This document shows, piece after piece, positions 25,765 through 36,225 of a stretch of 64,000 nt of DNA; position 1 is the first letter of the stretch; each line of letters opens with the position of its first letter. The translations under genes and the position numbers were made by a program. Origin of the DNA: Streptococcus sp. 263_SSPC. GTDB taxonomy: Bacteria; Bacillota; Bacilli; Lactobacillales; Aerococcaceae. Where the stretch lies: the NCBI RefSeq assembly GCF_001071995.1, contig NZ_JVNU01000049.1:26427-90426 (forward strand), in the 5' to 3' direction. The notes beneath the pieces were generated by a model, which saw only the letters and a list, made by a program, of their open reading frames with translations, was not told the DNA's origin and did not search any database.

Positions 25765-26109
25765 TTATATACGTTTGAGTTCGATACCGACAACGCCATA
25801 TTGTGCTTGTTTTTCCTTCGAATAGTAAGTCAACATATCATCGGGATGTGCGTTCTCCACGTCATGTGGAGTATACCCACATTGTAGTAGCGGAAGTTTT
25901 TCATACAGTTCTCTAAAGTCTTTAAAGACATGCAACTGAATCACTTCGCACAGTGTTGTTTGCGAAGCATCTTCGGTATTGGTAAATCGAATGTGATCTC
26001 CAATGTGAATCGATTGGCGTTTTTCATCGTAGAGACGAAGTTCAATCGTTTTTTGACCAGAAGCAATGGAAGCGTACGGTTTTGGGAAAAGAGTCATCTC
26101 ATGACGCAT
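25765..26109 (-). CDS. ASCH domain protein
   Basis: A 114-residue protein made of a single ASCH domain. The N-terminal segment PKPYASIASGQKTIELRLYD contains the typical G-x-K-T-x-E-x-R motif of this PUA-like RNA-binding superfamily. The central IGDHIRFTN strand and C-terminal GVVGIELKRI strand fit the beta barrel. Members bind RNA or act as N4-acetylcytidine amidohydrolases, but the exact role here is unknown. It overlaps nothing and lies two bases after the HAD phosphatase gene, so the two form an operon. Confidence 0.8.
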   Translation of the reverse strand: MRHEMTLFPKPYASIASGQKTIELRLYDEKRQSIHIGDHIRFTNTEDASQTTLCEVIQLHVFKDFRELYEKLPLLQCGYTPHDVENAHPDDMLTYYSKEKQAQYGVVGIELKRI

Positions 26110-26111
26110 GA

Positions 26112-26933
26112 CTAGTTCTCCTTGTTTAGTACGAATTTTTCAACTGCCACAGCAACGCCATCTTCATCGTTCGTTGTGGTCACGAAGTTGGCGATTTCTT
26201 TAATCGAATCAATCGCATTTCCCATCGCAACGCCAAGACCAGCGTATTCAATCATGTCACGGTCGTTCTCGTGGTCGCCAAGACACATCACTTCATCGCG
26301 TGTAAGGCCAAGTTTATCGGCTAGATGATGCACGGCTTTTCCTTTGCTCGCTTCAGGGTGAATCACTTCGAGGTAGAAACCTGCGCTACGGAAGATGTTG
26401 TAACGGCTCTTGAAGTCGTCAGAAAGATTTGGAATTAATTCTTCTAGCACTTCAGGTTCATCCACAAACATGATTTTGACGAATTCTTTGTCCGTTGGAA
26501 TGTCTTTGTATAATTGGTGCACGATTGGCATTCCTACAAGTTCACTTTCATGAATCGAGTATTTGCCGACTGTTTCTGTTGGAACGTAAATCGCTTCTTC
26601 GTCGATGGCGTGATAGTGCACATTGTATTTTGTAGCGTAGTTGTTCACGCGCTCTAAATCATCATGTGTCATTGAGAAACGCACGAGTGCTTTTTTCGAA
26701 CCCGTTTGTTGTACCAAAGTTCCATTGTAAGTCACGACATAGTCATGGTCGTTTACTAAGTCAAGTTCTTGAAGCAATCCTTCTACACCAGGATATGGGC
26801 GTCCTGTACAAAGAACCACATAGACTCCTTGTGCGCTTGCAGCGTTTAAAGCAGCCTTTACTCGTGGTGTGATTTCGCGTTTTGAATTGATAAGTGTGCC
26901 GTCGATATCGATGGCGATTAATTTGATAGCCAT
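26112..26933 (-). CDS. Cof-type HAD-IIB sugar phosphatase
   Basis: A 273-residue phosphatase. The start at 26933 (MAIKLIAIDIDGTLI) follows CAAGGAGGAACT; the longer frame to 27026 has no signal. Motif I is DIDGTL, motif II is LCTGRP, the motif III lysine lies in SKGKAVHHLA, and motif IV is GDHENDRDMIE. Cof-type enzymes dephosphorylate sugar phosphates, pyridoxal phosphate or flavin precursors; the substrate here is not predictable. Confidence 0.9.
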   Translation of the reverse strand: MAIKLIAIDIDGTLINSKREITPRVKAALNAASAQGVYVVLCTGRPYPGVEGLLQELDLVNDHDYVVTYNGTLVQQTGSKKALVRFSMTHDDLERVNNYATKYNVHYHAIDEEAIYVPTETVGKYSIHESELVGMPIVHQLYKDIPTDKEFVKIMFVDEPEVLEELIPNLSDDFKSRYNIFRSAGFYLEVIHPEASKGKAVHHLADKLGLTRDEVMCLGDHENDRDMIEYAGLGVAMGNAIDSIKEIANFVTTTNDEDGVAVAVEKFVLNKEN

Positions 26934-27077
26934 AGTTCCTCCTTGAAAATTGTTGAATAGCGTTAAGTAGTGTTTTGAGCTGGATAATTGGACGTCTTTT
27001 AAATAAGAATCTGAGCAAAAATACAATGCTTAATTAACCATTACGGAAATCTTTCGGAGAGCTCCGTAAAATATGGA

Positions 27078-27114
27078 AAACACAATATACCTTATAAGGT
27101 ATATTGTGTTTTTT
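27078..27114. terminator. Hairpin upstream of the HAD-phosphatase gene
   Basis: AACACAATATACC and GGTATATTGTGTT pair around TTATAA, with A and T runs on either side. It would stop transcription in either direction and separates the HAD operon from the structured region to its right. Confidence 0.75.
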
Positions 27115-27145
27115 TATTTATAAAAAGTAATTGGTAGATGATGCT

Positions 27146-27270
27146 CACATCCTGTGTAGTTGAACTCGGGCTCACAGGACTGACGTCCACTTCCCGAAAC
27201 GTACGCAGAACGTTACACGTTCCTTCCGTCGTTTCGGTCCAGTGATTCAGTCCTGAGCGTTCGCCCTCGT
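27146..27270. other. Highly structured intergenic element of unknown role
   Basis: Nested inverted repeats fill this gap: GGGCTCACAGGACTGA against TCAGTCCTGAGC..GCCC outside, CCGAAACG against CGTTTCGG inside, and AACGTTACACGTT at the tip. It is GC-rich for this genome and lies between two minus-strand genes. No known riboswitch is recognisable to me. It could be a structured RNA or a repeat element. Confidence 0.55.
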
Positions 27271-27276
27271 ATCCTG

Positions 27277-28629
27277 TTATTTCATCTGATTAGAAAACAC
27301 GTCTAATTGTGCAGCGATATTTTGAAACTCTGCATAGTCGTCCATGAAGAGGCCGTTTTGCATTTCGCCGCTGACCATTTCGCGAGGGAAGTAGAGGCGT
27401 TCGTCACCACGTACTTTTCCGGAAATGGCATCTACAATCGAACTTACTTGAGACAACTCGACCATATTGCCATTGCGTTCGACAAGCTCGATTTGCGTTC
27501 TTGGTTTAATCGAATCTGGGCGATAGAAATCATATGGTAAGTCGAAACTGTTGTTAATTGCAGTGTAGTACTCTGGGTCGAATCCAACTTCTTCTACGAT
27601 TTGTTTCATACGTTCGATTTGAGCGCCATCGTTTGTACGGTTAAATGGCACTGATTTAAACGGACGACGGTTAATGAAACGATCGGATAAGTCGCTTAAG
27701 ATGGCATCTTCTTCTAGTAACCAGTGAGAGAAGTATGTGTTTAACACGCCATCATCGAGACGTAAGTAGTCTTCCAATGTCCAAGTTCCTTCGAAGAAAG
27801 GTTTCAAGAACGTTGCAGAGTGTCTTAATGGATTCGATTCTGAGTTGTAGCAAGCCGCAGCGCGTTTCAATAAGTGATTTAACACGACTTCCATCCCACG
27901 AGAAACTGGGTGGAAATACACTTGCATGTACATTTGATAACGACTCACGATGTAATCTTCCACCGCGTGCATTCCTGAATAGGTAAATGCAATGCCGCCT
28001 TTATATGGACGAATCACACGAAGAATACGCGTAAGGTCGAATGTTCCGTAGTTTACCCCTGTGAAATAAGCGTCACGAAGCAAGTAGTCCATACGGTCTG
28101 CATCGATTTGGCTTGAAATCAATTGCACCACTTGAGGGTTTGGATGTGTTTTTTGAATCACGCTGGCCACTTCTTGCGGGAAAGTAGAAGAGACTTTACG
28201 TAAAATCTGGTTTACTTCTGTTTCTTCAGACAAGATAATGTCGATGGTGATTTGTTCGTGGTTCGTATCAAAGATTTTCTCGAAAGTGTGAGAGTATGGT
28301 CCGTGCCCAATATCATGCAAGAGGGCCGCGCAGAGCACAACAAGGCGATTGCTGTCGTCCCATAGGCCATCTCCTTCTTCTTCTGTTGCGTAATTACGCG
28401 CAAAGTTGTCGCAAATACGACGGGCGATTTCATATACTCCTAAAGAGTGAGAGAATCGTGAGTGTTCCGCTGTATGGAAAGTATACATCGAAGCTCCGGT
28501 TTGTTTGATTCTGCGGAGTCGTTGCATTTCACGACTATTAATTAATTCAAGAATAATTGGATGTTGCACGTGGATATAATCGTGTACTGGGTCACGAAAT
28601 ACTTTTTCACGTTTAAATGCTTCAGTCAT
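27277..28629 (-). CDS. HD domain phosphohydrolase (YwfO family)
   Basis: A 450-residue protein with the HD metal centre: H in EHSRFSHSLGVYEI, the HD pair in LHDIGHGPYSHTFE near residues 115-128 and the later aspartate in SQIDADRMDYLLRD. The N-terminal FRDPVHDYIHVQHPI is typical of the YwfO group of SAMHD1-like dNTP or nucleotide hydrolases. In Bacillus ywfO lies near lipL (ywfL), and the same neighbourhood is kept here. The start follows GAAGGCGTCAAACGC. Confidence 0.9.
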   Translation of the reverse strand: MTEAFKREKVFRDPVHDYIHVQHPIILELINSREMQRLRRIKQTGASMYTFHTAEHSRFSHSLGVYEIARRICDNFARNYATEEEGDGLWDDSNRLVVLCAALLHDIGHGPYSHTFEKIFDTNHEQITIDIILSEETEVNQILRKVSSTFPQEVASVIQKTHPNPQVVQLISSQIDADRMDYLLRDAYFTGVNYGTFDLTRILRVIRPYKGGIAFTYSGMHAVEDYIVSRYQMYMQVYFHPVSRGMEVVLNHLLKRAAACYNSESNPLRHSATFLKPFFEGTWTLEDYLRLDDGVLNTYFSHWLLEEDAILSDLSDRFINRRPFKSVPFNRTNDGAQIERMKQIVEEVGFDPEYYTAINNSFDLPYDFYRPDSIKPRTQIELVERNGNMVELSQVSSIVDAISGKVRGDERLYFPREMVSGEMQNGLFMDDYAEFQNIAAQLDVFSNQMK

Positions 28630-28757
28630 GCGTTTGACGCCTTCTTTCGATTAGATTGTGAATTATACTCATAAGCACTTTCAGTTTATGCTATTTTCGG
28701 TAGAAAAGCAAGAGGGGTAACCGTTTAGAATGCTTTTATACCGCGTTTTTTGACGAA

Positions 28758-29582
28758 TTATTGTCGTTTCACAAAACGCTCGAGTGCTTTTTGGAAATCT
28801 GGAGTGTGAAGAAAGTCTGTTTCGTTCTCTTCCAGCGTGCATCCAAGCTTCGTTAATGCCTGCAAGACGCGGACTTGAACGTCTTCAATCGTGAGGTCGA
28901 TTCCAAGCGCGTCGCTAATATTCCACATGCTATCAGCGTTGACTTCTGGGAAATGCCATTTCGTTTCTTCGCCTTGAAGTGCGTGGTCATAGAAATCACG
29001 AACAACACGGCCACGACGGTTTTGGTCACCGTAGACACTGAGGTAAATCGAAACACAGACAACATCTTTCAATCGGCGTTGTGCAATCCCGGCAATTTTA
29101 CGCTTTTGAATGCTTAAGTCATAGTCTCCTGGGCAGTAGGAGTCTGCCACTTCAAAAGCTTGAATCCCACCAAGGACCGCTGCTTCTGGGAAAGTCTCTT
29201 GGATGAGTTGTTGCATCCATTCGTAGGCTTCGTTAATCGTAGGCATTTGTTTATTTTTAAAGAGAAGGCTGATGTTTAAGATGCCTTCGTTACTCACAAC
29301 GGCCAGTCCACCTGCTTGGCGCACAACTGGCGTAAAACCATGAGTACGCAGTCTTTCAAGTCCTTGTTCCAGATAAGGCACTTTTGTATCGGTCATCCCA
29401 AGAATCACGATATCTTCAAGCGTCCAGAAGTGAACGAACGGGCCATCTTCTTCCTTTGTCAGATGACGAATCAGCGTCTCATCGAGCGCAAATGGCGTTA
29501 GCATCTCTTCTAGTTTTTCAGTTTTTGGAATTTGCGAGGCAACCAATTGGATGGTTTGCTGCTGAATAGGTGATTGAGTCAT
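28758..29582 (-). CDS. lipL: Octanoyl/lipoyl-[GcvH]:protein transferase (LipL-like)
   Basis: A 274-residue member of the biotin/lipoate protein ligase fold. It has RQAGGLAVVSNEGILNISL in place of the RRxSGGGxVxHD motif of true ligases, and DSYCPGDYDLSI with a cysteine at residue 150, followed by KRKIAGIAQRR. A cysteine acyl-enzyme and no ATP-ligase signature are features of the LipL/LipM transferases, which move octanoyl or lipoyl groups between carrier proteins. Neighbourhood with YwfO supports LipL. GAGAATC upstream is a modest ribosome binding site. Confidence 0.85.
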   Translation of the reverse strand: MTQSPIQQQTIQLVASQIPKTEKLEEMLTPFALDETLIRHLTKEEDGPFVHFWTLEDIVILGMTDTKVPYLEQGLERLRTHGFTPVVRQAGGLAVVSNEGILNISLLFKNKQMPTINEAYEWMQQLIQETFPEAAVLGGIQAFEVADSYCPGDYDLSIQKRKIAGIAQRRLKDVVCVSIYLSVYGDQNRRGRVVRDFYDHALQGEETKWHFPEVNADSMWNISDALGIDLTIEDVQVRVLQALTKLGCTLEENETDFLHTPDFQKALERFVKRQ

Positions 29583-29771
29583 ACGATTCTCCTTTAGAGT
29601 TCTTCGTGTTTCATTATAACAAAAGTTCGCGTGACGGTCGTGTTAGAGGCCGTTTTTAAGCTATTTCTTAGGAATTTATTAAGTAAACATCAAGAATCGT
29701 AAAAATTACTAGCAAAAAACTTATATTTTTAATACGATAAGGTAGAAAAAGAATGAAAAGAGGGAATGCTC

Positions 29772-30464
29772 ATGAAAATTTTAGTAGTAGATGATGATCG
29801 CGAAATCGTTGAATTATTGACGATTTACTTAAAGAACGAAAATTATGAAATTGTAAAAGCCTATGACGGGAAACAAGCCCTTGAAAAATTAAAAATGTAT
29901 CCAGATATCGATATGATTATTTTGGACATTATGATGCCTCGCTTAGACGGAATCTCAGTGGTGCATGAAGTGCGCAAAGAAAATGCACAATTGCCAATTC
30001 TATTATTAAGTGCGAAATCAACAGATATTGATAAAATCCAAGGCTTAACAAATGGTGCCGACGACTACGTTACAAAACCATTTAACCCACTTGAAGTCAT
30101 TGCGCGTGTGAAATCATTATTACGCCGCTCAACGATTACTCAAGAAGGCCCAGCTAACGAAGAAATTACCATCGGACCTTTAACGATTAAGAAAGAGTCT
30201 CACCAAGTGACAACAACGGATGGTACTGAAATTCAATTAACAGTATTAGAATTCGGAATTCTATACTTACTTGCAAGCCATCCAAACCGCGTATTTAGTG
30301 CAGATGAAATCTTTGAAACGGTATGGCAACAAGAAAGTATCGTTTCAACGAAAACAGTTATGGTACACGTAAGCCACCTTCGCGACAAGATTGCCGAAGC
30401 GACTGGCGGAGAAAAAGTCATTGAAACAGTATGGGGAGTAGGCTACAAGATTGAAGACAAATAA
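29772..30464 (+). CDS. OmpR-family response regulator (VanR-like)
   Basis: A 230-residue regulator. The receiver domain MKILVVDDDREIVELL has the phospho-acceptor Asp52 in IILDIMMP and the conserved lysine in YVTKPFNP. The C-terminal winged helix has VFSADEIFETVW and MVHVSHLRDKI. The ATG at 29772 is chosen over the one at 29766 because of spacing from AGAGGG. Sequence style is that of the VanR/PdtaR-like group. The gene overlaps its kinase partner by 14 bases. The signal and regulon are unknown. Confidence 0.88.
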   Translation: MKILVVDDDREIVELLTIYLKNENYEIVKAYDGKQALEKLKMYPDIDMIILDIMMPRLDGISVVHEVRKENAQLPILLLSAKSTDIDKIQGLTNGADDYVTKPFNPLEVIARVKSLLRRSTITQEGPANEEITIGPLTIKKESHQVTTTDGTEIQLTVLEFGILYLLASHPNRVFSADEIFETVWQQESIVSTKTVMVHVSHLRDKIAEATGGEKVIETVWGVGYKIEDK

Positions 30465-31659
30465 TAAAAAAGTTCTTCACCTTCGAAAAGTCAAAAACGA
30501 ACCGACACTCTTAACACTTACGCCAAAGGAAATCAGCGAACTCGTACTAGAAGGAATTGTGACGCTGTGTATCGTGTTCCTCTTGTACTTAGGAATTCTC
30601 GTGATGGTCAGCCAATTGATTAACGAGCCAGGATTCATCTCAGTTGAGTTCTCTGCTCGTGAAGTATGGCATATCGAGCGCGAACAAATTGCGTTCTATA
30701 AAAACATCTTTACGATTACATCGGTCGTTTTTGCAGTGGCATTTACTTACTGGCGCTTGATGCGAAGATACCAACAAATGCAGTTAAACCATATTTTGGA
30801 AGAATTGCATTTGATTGCGGACGGACAGTATGACCGACGAATTCCGTTCAGACTCTCAGGAGACATGGGACAAGTTGTGAACTCGATTAACCGCTTGGTA
30901 GATTCGACCGTAAACGCGTTAGAGGACGAACGTGCGATTGAGAAGTCGAAGGACGAATTGATTACCAATGTATCGCATGATATTCGTACACCATTGACGT
31001 CGATTATCGGGTATCTCGGATTGATTGTAAATCAGCCAAATGTCGAGAGCGCTGATGCGAAACGCTATGCGGAAATCGCGTATTCGAAGGCGGAACAGAT
31101 GAAATTACTCGTGGACGACTTATTCGAATATACGACGACGCGTCCAAATGGAGCACCGCTTAGACTTAATGATATTCCAATCGTGAATTTCTTAGAGCAA
31201 GTGGCAGCGGACTTCGAACTCGAAGCACAAAAACGCAAGATGGCGATTGAAGTCTTGCCGAATAACCGCGATGTCGTGCTTGAACTCGATGCCGAGAAAA
31301 TGGTGCGCGTGATTAATAACCTGTTATCGAATGCGATTAAATACGGCCACGAAGATTCTGTCATCACGATGGAAGTATTAAGAAATGATGGAGTCGTGAC
31401 AATTGCCGTTCGAAACGCCGGAGATCCAATTTCGAAAGAAGTGTTGGAACAACTCTTTGCACGTTTCTACCGCGCAGAAGCATCCCGTTCGAAAGAAACA
31501 GGCGGAACCGGACTTGGTCTGGCGATTGCCGAAAACATTGTAAAGTCGCATGGTGGTATGATGTATGCTGAATCTGAAAATGGTCAAACAAGCTTCTATG
31601 TTTGCTTGCCAGAAGAAAATCAAGGTTCACTGAAACAATTTAAAGAAAAACTCAAATAA
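30451..31659 (+). CDS. Sensor histidine kinase (VanS-like)
   Basis: A 402-residue kinase with two membrane helices (about residues 28-50 and 83-103) enclosing a short extracellular loop, a HAMP-like linker (LNHILEELHLIADGQY), the HisKA motif NVSHDIRTPLTS with the acceptor histidine at residue 176, and an ATPase domain with NNLLSNAIKYG and GGTGLGLAIAENIV. A TTG start at 30451 lies inside the regulator gene. The small sensor loop suggests detection of a membrane-associated signal. Confidence 0.87.
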   Translation: MKTNNKKVLHLRKVKNEPTLLTLTPKEISELVLEGIVTLCIVFLLYLGILVMVSQLINEPGFISVEFSAREVWHIEREQIAFYKNIFTITSVVFAVAFTYWRLMRRYQQMQLNHILEELHLIADGQYDRRIPFRLSGDMGQVVNSINRLVDSTVNALEDERAIEKSKDELITNVSHDIRTPLTSIIGYLGLIVNQPNVESADAKRYAEIAYSKAEQMKLLVDDLFEYTTTRPNGAPLRLNDIPIVNFLEQVAADFELEAQKRKMAIEVLPNNRDVVLELDAEKMVRVINNLLSNAIKYGHEDSVITMEVLRNDGVVTIAVRNAGDPISKEVLEQLFARFYRAEASRSKETGGTGLGLAIAENIVKSHGGMMYAESENGQTSFYVCLPEENQGSLKQFKEKLK

Positions 31660-31700
31660 CCAGAAGGAGGCAGAAATGCTTTCTGCTGGTTATTTTTATT
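31660..31700 (+). terminator. Terminator after the two-component operon
   Basis: CCAG...CAGAAA and TTTCTG.CTGG arms form a hairpin followed by TTATTTTTATT. Confidence 0.65.
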
Positions 31701-31754
31701 CGCAAAAAGGCCCTAGAGTTGATACTATGGAAGGGACGTAATGGAGGGAAAACA

Positions 31755-32519
31755 ATGAAATTAGCAACGTGGAATGTGAACGGAATTCGTTCTGTATTAA
31801 ATAAAGGGGCTCTACAAGAGTACGTATTAGAAAGTAATCCAGATATTTTATGCCTACAAGAAACAAAGGCACAACAAGATCAAGTGGAACTTGGCATGGA
31901 GTTTAGCGAGTATGATGTGTATTTCAACTCAGCTGTGAAAAAAGGCTATTCTGGAACGGCCATCTTCACCAAAGTAAAACCACTGTCGGTAACATATGGC
32001 ATCGGCATCGAAGAACATGACCAAGAGGGACGTGTGATTACAGCCGAATTCGAGAAATTTTACTTAGTGACGGTCTATACACCAAATGCAAAACGCGACT
32101 TATCTCGTCTAGCGTACCGACAAGTATGGGAAGATGATTTTCTCGCATATATTAAGAAGCTAGAAGAAACAAAACCAGTGATTTTCTGTGGCGACTTAAA
32201 CGTGGCTCATAAGGAAATCGACTTAGCGAATCCAAAAACAAATGTGAATAACGCCGGATTCACCAAAGAAGAACGTGCGAAATTCGACCAAGTTGTCGCA
32301 AACGGCTTAGTGGATGCGTTCCGCTACTTACATCCTGATACAGTGGGGGCGTATAGCTGGTGGAGCTACATGGGTGGTGCTCGTGCACGAAATATCGGAT
32401 GGAGAATTGACTATTTTGTCGTGTCCAAATCTCTCGCACCGCTTCTAAAAGAAGTCGACATTCGTAGCGATGTCACAGGAAGCGACCACTGCCCGGTAGA
32501 AATCAAAGTGAAACTATAA
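31755..32519 (+). CDS. exoA: Exodeoxyribonuclease III
   Basis: A 254-residue AP endonuclease/3'-5' exonuclease. The start at 31755 (MKLATWNVNGIRS) follows TGGAGGGAAAACA; the longer frame to 31719 is not used. Catalytic motifs are CLQETKAQ (metal-binding Glu), VTVYTPNA, FCGDLNVAHKEIDLANP and GSDHCPVEI (catalytic His with Asp). It repairs abasic sites in base excision repair. Confidence 0.95.
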   Translation: MKLATWNVNGIRSVLNKGALQEYVLESNPDILCLQETKAQQDQVELGMEFSEYDVYFNSAVKKGYSGTAIFTKVKPLSVTYGIGIEEHDQEGRVITAEFEKFYLVTVYTPNAKRDLSRLAYRQVWEDDFLAYIKKLEETKPVIFCGDLNVAHKEIDLANPKTNVNNAGFTKEERAKFDQVVANGLVDAFRYLHPDTVGAYSWWSYMGGARARNIGWRIDYFVVSKSLAPLLKEVDIRSDVTGSDHCPVEIKVKL

Positions 32520-32525
32520 GAACGT

Positions 32526-32554
32526 TTGTTCGCGCGCAGAAAGTCTGATACAAT
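32526..32554 (+). promoter_or_regulatory. Promoter of uvrA
   Basis: TTGTTC (32526-32531) and TACAAT (32549-32554) are separated by 17 bases, with a TGA extension before the -10. I see no clear SOS (LexA) box. Confidence 0.6.
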
Positions 32555-32584
32555 AGAGGTATCGATTAAAAAAGAGGTATAGAA

Positions 32585-35428
32585 ATGGCAAAAGACCATA
32601 TTTTCGTGCATGGTGCACGATCTCATAATTTAAAAAATATTGATGTGAGCATTCCTCGTGACAAGTTTGTCGTGATTACAGGACTATCAGGGTCAGGGAA
32701 GAGTTCGCTTGCGTTTGATACATTATACGCAGAAGGGCAACGTCGTTATGTAGAGAGTCTATCTGCATACGCACGTCAATTTTTAGGGCAAATGGACAAA
32801 CCAGACGTGGATAGTATCGACGGTTTGAGTCCAGCGATTGCCATCGACCAAAAAACAACGTCCCGTAATCCGCGTTCAACGGTTGGAACGGTGACGGAGA
32901 TTAATGACTATTTACGTTTATTATATGCGCGTGTGGGAAAACCTATCTGTCCAAATGATGGCACGCCGATTGAAAGTCAGTCCTTAGAACAAATGGTAAA
33001 CCGCGTCATGGCGATGCCGGAAAAGACTAAGATTCAAGTGTTAGCGCCTGTTGTCGTTCAGAAGAAAGGCGAACATAAGAAAGTCTTCGAGAAGATTCAA
33101 AAAGACGGCTATGTGCGTGTACGCGTGGATGGCGAGATGCATGAAGTCACTGAAGAATTTAATCTCGAGAAGAACAAGAAGCACAATATTGAAATCGTCG
33201 TGGACCGTATCGTCGTGAATGATAAGAGTCGTTCACGTCTATTCGATTCGATTGAAGCGGCTCTTCGTTTAGCAGAAGGCTATGCGATTGTCGATGTGAT
33301 TGGTGGGGAAGAACATCTCTTCAGCGAACACCATTCATGTCCTATTTGTGGATTTACGGTGGGCGAATTAGAGCCACGTCTATTCTCGTTCAATGCGCCG
33401 TTTGGAGCGTGTCCTGAGTGTGACGGTTTAGGGTCGAAGCTTGAAGTCGACTTAGATTTAATCGTTCCAGATAAACACTTAACGCTGGAAGAAGGAGCGC
33501 TTGTTCCTTGGAATCCAATTAGCTCGAATTATTATCCAACGATGCTGGAGCAATTTTGTAAACAGTTCAAGATTCCGATGAATATTCCATTTGAGAAATT
33601 GACGCAGTCGCAAAAGAATATGGTGTTATACGGTTCAGGAGATGCGACCTTTAAGTTCCATTATGAAAATGAATTTGGTGGCGTGCGTGACGTGGAAATT
33701 CCTTTTGAAGGAGTAGCCGTCAACGTAGAGCGCCGTTACCGGGAAACCAATAGTGATTTCACGCGTGAACAAATGCGCCAATATATGAACGAATCAGAAT
33801 GTAAGAAGTGTCATGGATTCCGTTTAAATGAACAGGCGTTGTCTGTCAAAGTCGGAGGCAAACACATCAGTGAAGTGTTGGCACTGTCTGTAGATGATGA
33901 GATTGATTTCTTCAAAGACTTAAACTTATCTGAAACTGACGAGCAAATCGCAGCTCCAATCTTAAAAGAAGTAAGTTCTCGTTTGAAATTCTTACGCAAT
34001 GTTGGCTTGCAATATTTAACATTGAGCCGTGCTGCTGGAACATTATCAGGGGGAGAAGCGCAACGAATTCGTTTAGCGACTCAAATCGGTTCAAACCTTT
34101 CAGGCGTCCTCTACATTTTAGACGAACCGTCGATTGGACTTCACCAACGTGACAATGACCGCTTAATCGAGTCATTGAAGAGCATGCGTGACCTTGGAAA
34201 TACCTTGATTGTCGTAGAACATGACGAAGACACGATGCGTGCTGCGGACTACTTAATTGATATTGGTCCAGGTGCGGGTGAATTTGGTGGCGAGATTATC
34301 GCTGCAGGCACTCCAAAAGAAGTGGAGAAGAATAAGAAATCACTGACAGGGCAATATTTAGCAGGGAAGAAATACATCCCAGTTCCAGATGAACGCCGCA
34401 CAGAAGATAAGGGCTGGATCCATTTAGAAGGCGCTGCGGAAAATAACTTACGCGGTATCGATGTGGATGTGCCACTTGGACGTTTTGTGGCCGTGACAGG
34501 GGTATCGGGTTCAGGGAAGAGTTCGCTTGTCAACAGCGTATTGAAGAAAGCCTTAGCGCGTGAGATTACCCGTACGAAGGAAAAACCAGGGAAGTTCAAG
34601 AGCATTTCTGGATTTGAGAGCCTCGATAAGATTATCGATATCGACCAAAGCCCAATCGGAAGAACTCCACGAAGCAACCCAGCGACGTATACAGGTGTAT
34701 TTGACGATATTCGTGATTTATTTGCGACTACAAACGAAGCGAAAATCCGCGGATATAAGAAAGGACGCTTCAGTTTCAACGTGAAGGGTGGACGATGCGA
34801 GTCATGTAAAGGGGACGGCATTCTGAAAATCGAGATGCACTTCCTGCCAGACGTATATGTGCCGTGTGAAGTGTGCCATGGAACGCGTTATAACTCTGAA
34901 ACGCTCGAAGTGAAATACAAAGGAAAGAGTATCGCGGATATTCTTGAATTAACAGTTGAAGAAGCGGTGGAATTTTTCCAAGCCGTACCAAAAATCAAAC
35001 GTAAATTACAAACAATTAAGGATGTTGGACTCGGCTACGTAACCCTTGGCCAATCTGCCACAACGCTCTCTGGAGGGGAAGCGCAACGGATGAAGTTAGC
35101 CAGCGAACTCCAACGTGTCTCAACAGGCAATACCTTCTACGTTCTTGATGAGCCAACGACTGGGTTGCATACAGACGACATCGCACGTCTACTTGAAGTG
35201 TTGAATCGTTTAGTCGAAGCCGGCAATACCGTACTTGTCATCGAACATAACTTAGATGTGATTAAGACCGCTGACTATATCATTGATATGGGACCGGAAG
35301 GCGGTAGCGGTGGTGGACTTGTTATTGCGACAGGGACGCCTGAAGAAGTGGCGAAAGATAAAAACAGTCACACGGGTCGTTATTTAAAACGCGCATTGGA
35401 AGCAGCCGCATCGCATAAAAAGAAGTAG
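32585..35428 (+). CDS. uvrA: Excinuclease ABC subunit A
   Basis: A 947-residue damage-recognition ATPase of standard length. There are two ABC modules: Walker [11 protein letters not shown] near residue 33 and [10 protein letters not shown] near residue 643; signature [15 protein letters not shown] and [15 protein letters not shown]; Walker [14 protein letters not shown] and [13 protein letters not shown]. Zinc fingers are visible as CPICGF...CPECDG and CESCKGDG...CEVCHG. It loads UvrB at lesions in nucleotide excision repair. uvrB is not in the window. Confidence 0.98.
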   Translation: MAKDHIFVHGARSHNLKNIDVSIPRDKFVVITGLSGSGKSSLAFDTLYAEGQRRYVESLSAYARQFLGQMDKPDVDSIDGLSPAIAIDQKTTSRNPRSTVGTVTEINDYLRLLYARVGKPICPNDGTPIESQSLEQMVNRVMAMPEKTKIQVLAPVVVQKKGEHKKVFEKIQKDGYVRVRVDGEMHEVTEEFNLEKNKKHNIEIVVDRIVVNDKSRSRLFDSIEAALRLAEGYAIVDVIGGEEHLFSEHHSCPICGFTVGELEPRLFSFNAPFGACPECDGLGSKLEVDLDLIVPDKHLTLEEGALVPWNPISSNYYPTMLEQFCKQFKIPMNIPFEKLTQSQKNMVLYGSGDATFKFHYENEFGGVRDVEIPFEGVAVNVERRYRETNSDFTREQMRQYMNESECKKCHGFRLNEQALSVKVGGKHISEVLALSVDDEIDFFKDLNLSETDEQIAAPILKEVSSRLKFLRNVGLQYLTLSRAAGTLSGGEAQRIRLATQIGSNLSGVLYILDEPSIGLHQRDNDRLIESLKSMRDLGNTLIVVEHDEDTMRAADYLIDIGPGAGEFGGEIIAAGTPKEVEKNKKSLTGQYLAGKKYIPVPDERRTEDKGWIHLEGAAENNLRGIDVDVPLGRFVAVTGVSGSGKSSLVNSVLKKALAREITRTKEKPGKFKSISGFESLDKIIDIDQSPIGRTPRSNPATYTGVFDDIRDLFATTNEAKIRGYKKGRFSFNVKGGRCESCKGDGILKIEMHFLPDVYVPCEVCHGTRYNSETLEVKYKGKSIADILELTVEEAVEFFQAVPKIKRKLQTIKDVGLGYVTLGQSATTLSGGEAQRMKLASELQRVSTGNTFYVLDEPTTGLHTDDIARLLEVLNRLVEAGNTVLVIEHNLDVIKTADYIIDMGPEGGSGGGLVIATGTPEEVAKDKNSHTGRYLKRALEAAASHKKK

Positions 35429-35506
35429 AAATTTACGAGAAGAGATAGTTTGAAGAAGCCAGTTATGCTATACTCAACATAGATCATTTCTCAGGGGGAA
35501 ACTTGA

Positions 35507-36175
35507 ATGAACATGAAAGAATTAGTCGGCAAGAAAGCCGCCGAATATGTAGAAAGTGGAATGACGGTTGGTCTAGGAACGGGTTCGACAGCCTACTATT
35601 TTGTAGAAGAAATCGGTCGACGAGTAAAAGAAGAAGGGCTTGAAATAGTGGGAGTAACGACTTCCCTAGCAACGAAGAAACAAGCAGAAGCGCTTGGAAT
35701 TCCGTTGAAGAGCGTGGATGAAGTGGATTATATCGATGTCACAATCGACGGTGCAGACGAAATCGCTCCAGATTTTTCAGGAATCAAAGGTGGCGGCGGT
35801 GCGTTATTATTCGAAAAAATCGTTGCCGAGCAATCAAAGAGCGTCATCTGGATTGTAGACGAATCAAAAATGGTCGACTACTTAGGTCGTTTCCCATTAC
35901 CAGTGGAAGTGGTGCCTTATGGGTCAGAACAATTATTCAAACGTTTTGAAGCGCTAGGATACAAACCAACTTTCCGCGAACGCGACGGAGAACGCTACTT
36001 AACCGATAGCAAAAACTACATTATCGACTTGGATGTCTATCCAATTAAAGACCCAATCGCATTTGGAGAAAAAATCAAAGGCATGACAGGCGTGGTAGAG
36101 CAAGGTCTCTTCACAAACATGACAGATATCGTGCTTGTAGGAACTCCTGATGGGGTTGTCGTAAAACAATTCTAA
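35507..36175 (+). CDS. rpiA: Ribose-5-phosphate isomerase A
   Basis: A 222-residue enzyme that interconverts ribose-5-phosphate and ribulose-5-phosphate in the pentose phosphate pathway. It has [16 protein letters not shown] near residue 23, IDGADEIAP with the catalytic acids, and [14 protein letters not shown] with the phosphate-binding glycine-rich loop. AGGGGGAA precedes the start. Confidence 0.95.
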   Translation: MNMKELVGKKAAEYVESGMTVGLGTGSTAYYFVEEIGRRVKEEGLEIVGVTTSLATKKQAEALGIPLKSVDEVDYIDVTIDGADEIAPDFSGIKGGGGALLFEKIVAEQSKSVIWIVDESKMVDYLGRFPLPVEVVPYGSEQLFKRFEALGYKPTFRERDGERYLTDSKNYIIDLDVYPIKDPIAFGEKIKGMTGVVEQGLFTNMTDIVLVGTPDGVVVKQF

Positions 36176-36180
36176 AAATT

Positions 36181-36215
36181 AACCGCTTAGAGTCAGCATG
36201 GATGTGCGATTCTAA
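36181..36215. terminator. Terminator after rpiA
   Basis: AACCGCTTAGA and TCTAAGCGGTT form the stem, followed by TTT. Confidence 0.8.
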
Positions 36216-36225
36216 GCGGTTTTTG

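Noticed and set aside
34249..34821. 190-aa open frame antisense to uvrA
   Set aside because: Lies wholly inside a certain gene and has no family-like pattern or start signal.
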